A DNA stretch of 19,471 bases from Pirellulaceae bacterium. Its GTDB lineage: Bacteria; Planctomycetota; Planctomycetia; Pirellulales; Pirellulaceae. This document shows positions 17,343 through 19,471 of the stretch, one piece after another. The position numbers and the translations under genes are program-made. The notes beneath the pieces were generated by a model. The model ran no database searches. It was not told the origin of the DNA and saw only the letters and a list, made by a program, of their open reading frames with translations. The stretch is from assembly GCA_020846515.1 (NCBI GenBank), contig JADLDX010000466.1, forward strand, positions 1 to 19,471, read 5' to 3'. How positions within the stretch are numbered: position 1 is the stretch's first letter; every line of letters begins with the position of its first letter.

Positions 17343-17409
17343 GCGGAAGGGCGCCAGCCCTCCGGTATGCCGCGCTGATTAAGACACCGGACGGCTTGCG
17401 CCGTGCCGC
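17343..17409. repeat. 67-bp composite REP pair (A forward, B reverse)
   Basis: A forward (17343-17366) and B reverse (17386-17409) with spacer ATGCCGCGCTGATTAAGAC. It is joined to the previous composite by TAAAATTGAAA, and its right end lies 23 bp from the apt stop codon, so it may affect the 3' end of the apt transcript. Confidence 0.88.
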
Positions 17410-17432
17410 TAAAATTAAAACGGGTTATCCAA

Positions 17433-17951
17433 TTAGTACTCGAGCAAACTAAACAGCGGGGCCTTCAAACGCGAGGCGCCGTTTAGTCCCGTCAGATGGA
17501 TGCAGAATGCACAGCCCACGATGTCGACGGAAAAGTGCTCGAGCAACTTGCAACAGGCTTCCACAGTGCCGCCGGTGGCCAGCAAATCATCCATGACCAA
17601 CACGCGCTGGCCACTGCTGAGCGCATCGGTATGCATCTCGAGAGTATCGCTGCCATACTCCAAGTCATAGGAATAACTGTGCTTAGAGTAAGGCAGCTTG
17701 CCAGGCTTGCGGATCGGGACGAAGGCAGCCTTTAGCGCCAAGGCCAACGGGGCGGCAAAGATGAAGCCACGCGATTCGGCCGCCACGATGCTATCGATCT
17801 TGGCGTCACGATAATGATCGGCGAACAGATCAATGGCATATTGAAAGGCGATTGGGGCCGCCAGCAATGGCGTGATATCGCGGATCAGGATACCTGGCTT
17901 CGGGAAGTCGGGAATCTCGCGGATGTAATCTCGAAGGTCAAGCTGCGGCAT
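17433..17951 (-). CDS. apt: Adenine phosphoribosyltransferase
   Basis: The product has 172 residues, the usual length for this enzyme. It salvages adenine with PRPP to give AMP and pyrophosphate in the cytoplasm. Motifs: IPDFPKPGILIRDITPLL at 13-30, the conserved N-terminal segment; AAESRGFIFAAPLA at 57-70; RKPGKLPY at 81-88; and the PRPP-binding loop VLVMDDLLATGGT at 117-129. The C-terminus (LFSLLEY) matches the family end. The gene lies 106 bp downstream of carB on the same strand and may be cotranscribed. TTGAC-like hexamers occur in the gap, but no matching -10 was found. Confidence 0.95.
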   Translation of the reverse strand: MPQLDLRDYIREIPDFPKPGILIRDITPLLAAPIAFQYAIDLFADHYRDAKIDSIVAAESRGFIFAAPLALALKAAFVPIRKPGKLPYSKHSYSYDLEYGSDTLEMHTDALSSGQRVLVMDDLLATGGTVEACCKLLEHFSVDIVGCAFCIHLTGLNGASRLKAPLFSLLEY

Positions 17952-18057
17952 AATGTTCGTCTAGTTTCTTACAAGTAGTGTTTAGGCGTCCGTCCGGTGC
18001 AGACTGGTCAACCTTTCGCGTCAACAAAATACTACCCAACGGCTCAAACATAGGCTC

Positions 18058-19471
18058 TTAGGCGAAGCGTTCTTGAAGTGATTCTACGGTCAGCTCTTCT
18101 TCGGTTAACGCTTCCATGGCTTTGATAGCAGCCACCGCAGCGGCCATGGTGGTGATGCAGGGCACGCCATGTTGGACAGCCGAAGCTCGAATGCGACCTT
18201 CGTCGGTGCGAGCGCCTTTGCCGCTAGGTGTGTTGAGTATCAAGGAGACTTCGCCGTTCTTGAGGTAGTCGATCAAGTTGGGATTACCTTCGGCGATCTT
18301 TTTGACGCGGGTCACAGGAATCGACGCGGCCTCAATGGAATCGGCCGTACCGGAGGTGGCCAGAAGTTTAAAGCCAAGTCCATGTAAGCGCGTTGCCAAT
18401 TCGGCCACACCATCCCGTTGACGGGCATTGATGCTCAGGAAGACGTTACCCGATTTGGGCAAGACAACGCCCGCCGCCAATTGGCTTTTGGCGAAAGCGA
18501 TCGAGAACCGTTCGCTGATGCCCATAACTTCGCCTGTACTGCGCATTTCAGGGCCCAGCACGATGTCCACGCCAGCGAATTTGCGGAACGGGAAGACACT
18601 TTCTTTAATCGATACATGACGCGGGATGGGTTCGCTGGTAATGCCCAACTCAGCCAGCTTACATCCAGCCATAACTTTGGCGGCCAGATTGGCCACTGCC
18701 ACACCTGTGGCTTTGGCCACGAACGGTACTGTGCGGCTGGCTCGAGGATTTACCTCCAACACATAAACGTTGTCGCGTCCATCTTCATGCTTGATCGCGT
18801 ACTGGACGTTCATCAGGCCGATGACGCGCAGTCGTTTGGCCATAGCCCAAGTGGCTTCGCGAATTTCCTGAATGATGTGCGTGGGCAAGCTGTAAGGTGG
18901 AATCACGCAAGCGGAATCGCCAGAATGCACACCGGCCTCTTCAATATGCTCCATGATGCACATGACAACGACATCTTCGCCATCGCAAATGGCATCGACA
19001 TCGACTTCGATAGCATCTTCCAGAAAGCGATCGATCAGCACCGGTTGTCCTTGGGCCACCACGAAGGCTTCTGCCACATATCGCTCAAACTGGCTGTTGT
19101 CGTAGCAAATCTCCATGGCTCGACCACCCAATACGAAGCTGGGGCGTACCAAGGCCGGGAAGCCGACCTTTTGAGCTTCAATGCGCGCCTGGGCCATCGT
19201 GCGCGCAATCGCATTGTTCGGTTGTTTCAGTCCCAGCTCATGCAATAGCTTCTGGAATTTCTCGCGATCCTCGGCCGACTCAATCGTATCGACGATGGTA
19301 CCGATAATCGGCACGCCAGCTGAACTGAGCGCTCGCGACAAGTTCAATGGCGTTTGACCACCGAACTGAACGATCACTCCATCAGGTTGGATCCGATCGC
19401 AAATGTTCAGCACATCTTCGGTAGTCAGCGGTTCGAAGAACAGCAAGTCGCTGGTGTCATAGTCCGTGCTA
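18058..19471 (-). CDS. carB: Carbamoyl-phosphate synthase large subunit, C-terminal part
   Basis: The frame is open to the window edge: STDYDTSDLLFFEPLTTEDV is read before the first in-window start-like codon, so this is the 3' portion (about 471 codons) of a gene of roughly 1080 codons. It covers the second half of CarB, the carbamoyl-phosphate-forming ATP-grasp domain: VQFGGQTPLNLS, RPSFVLGGRAMEI, EHIEEAGVHSGDS, YVLEVNPRASRTVPF. The MGS-like regulatory domain follows (from about GNVFLSINARQRDG through LLATSGTADS and LNTPSGKGARTDEGRIRA to the end). The enzyme makes carbamoyl phosphate from bicarbonate, ATP and glutamine-derived ammonia for pyrimidine and arginine synthesis. No frameshift or missing conserved block is seen in the visible part. 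Confidence 0.96.
   Translation of the reverse strand, partial: STDYDTSDLLFFEPLTTEDVLNICDRIQPDGVIVQFGGQTPLNLSRALSSAGVPIIGTIVDTIESAEDREKFQKLLHELGLKQPNNAIARTMAQARIEAQKVGFPALVRPSFVLGGRAMEICYDNSQFERYVAEAFVVAQGQPVLIDRFLEDAIEVDVDAICDGEDVVVMCIMEHIEEAGVHSGDSACVIPPYSLPTHIIQEIREATWAMAKRLRVIGLMNVQYAIKHEDGRDNVYVLEVNPRASRTVPFVAKATGVAVANLAAKVMAGCKLAELGITSEPIPRHVSIKESVFPFRKFAGVDIVLGPEMRSTGEVMGISERFSIAFAKSQLAAGVVLPKSGNVFLSINARQRDGVAELATRLHGLGFKLLATSGTADSIEAASIPVTRVKKIAEGNPNLIDYLKNGEVSLILNTPSGKGARTDEGRIRASAVQHGVPCITTMAAAVAAIKAMEALTEEELTVESLQERFA

Noticed and set aside
17229..17409. Regularly repeated 24-bp units resembling a CRISPR array
   Set aside because: Units occur in both orientations, the spacers are near-identical rather than unique, spacing is irregular, and no cas gene is present. 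The pattern fits REP/BIME repeats.
18418..19248. 276-codon plus-strand open frame opposite carB
   Set aside because: It lies entirely antisense to a strongly conserved CarB domain and shows no recognisable family; a shadow of the codon bias.

Overview
The gene content points to a planctomycete, most likely of the Rhodopirellula/Blastopirellula (Pirellulaceae) type. Two large proteins carry the planctomycete cytochrome-like and DUF1549/DUF1553 domains and are followed by a DUF1501 protein, an arrangement typical of this phylum. The eukaryote-like glutamine synthetase, weak Shine-Dalgarno sites and abundant short palindromic repeats fit the same assignment. No rRNA or tRNA gene was recognised.

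Layout, left to right. Bases 1-7446 hold a forward cluster: a 5'-truncated PSD1 (DUF1549/DUF1553) gene, a gap with a ~65-bp palindromic repeat present about 2.5 times, a complete PSD1 gene with a cytochrome-like N-terminus, and a Tat-exported DUF1501 protein. These are envelope-directed proteins whose biochemical role is still unclear. A 379-bp leader rich in hairpins precedes a type II glutamine synthetase gene (7826-8842), which ends in a clear intrinsic terminator. Next comes a 904-residue MGH1/GH63-like glycoside hydrolase (8949-11663). Facing it on the minus strand are a polyphosphate kinase 2 (11752-13074) and a NatA/NatB-type ABC exporter pair (13238-16332), whose permease is fused to a CPBP (CAAX-protease-like) intramembrane protease domain. 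The right end has, on the minus strand, apt and the 3' part of carB, both of nucleotide metabolism.

The most interesting segment is 16503-17409. A small HUH-type single-strand transposase of the REP-associated (RAYT/IS200-like) kind sits among eleven copies of a 24-bp hairpin repeat. The copies come in two variants (A and B) that differ by a compensatory base-pair swap. Three A-B pairs form composite elements, each exactly 67 bp long. Three further copies lie inside the transposase gene itself, in frame, adding exactly 34 codons between the HUH motif and the putative catalytic tyrosine. The 24-bp unit has no stop codon in any of six frames, so it can be tolerated within proteins. This looks like a REP/RAYT system that has inserted its own substrate into its own gene.

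Other points worth a look are the exporter-protease fusion, the competing hairpins upstream of glutamine synthetase, and minisatellite-like in-frame expansions in both PSD1 proteins.
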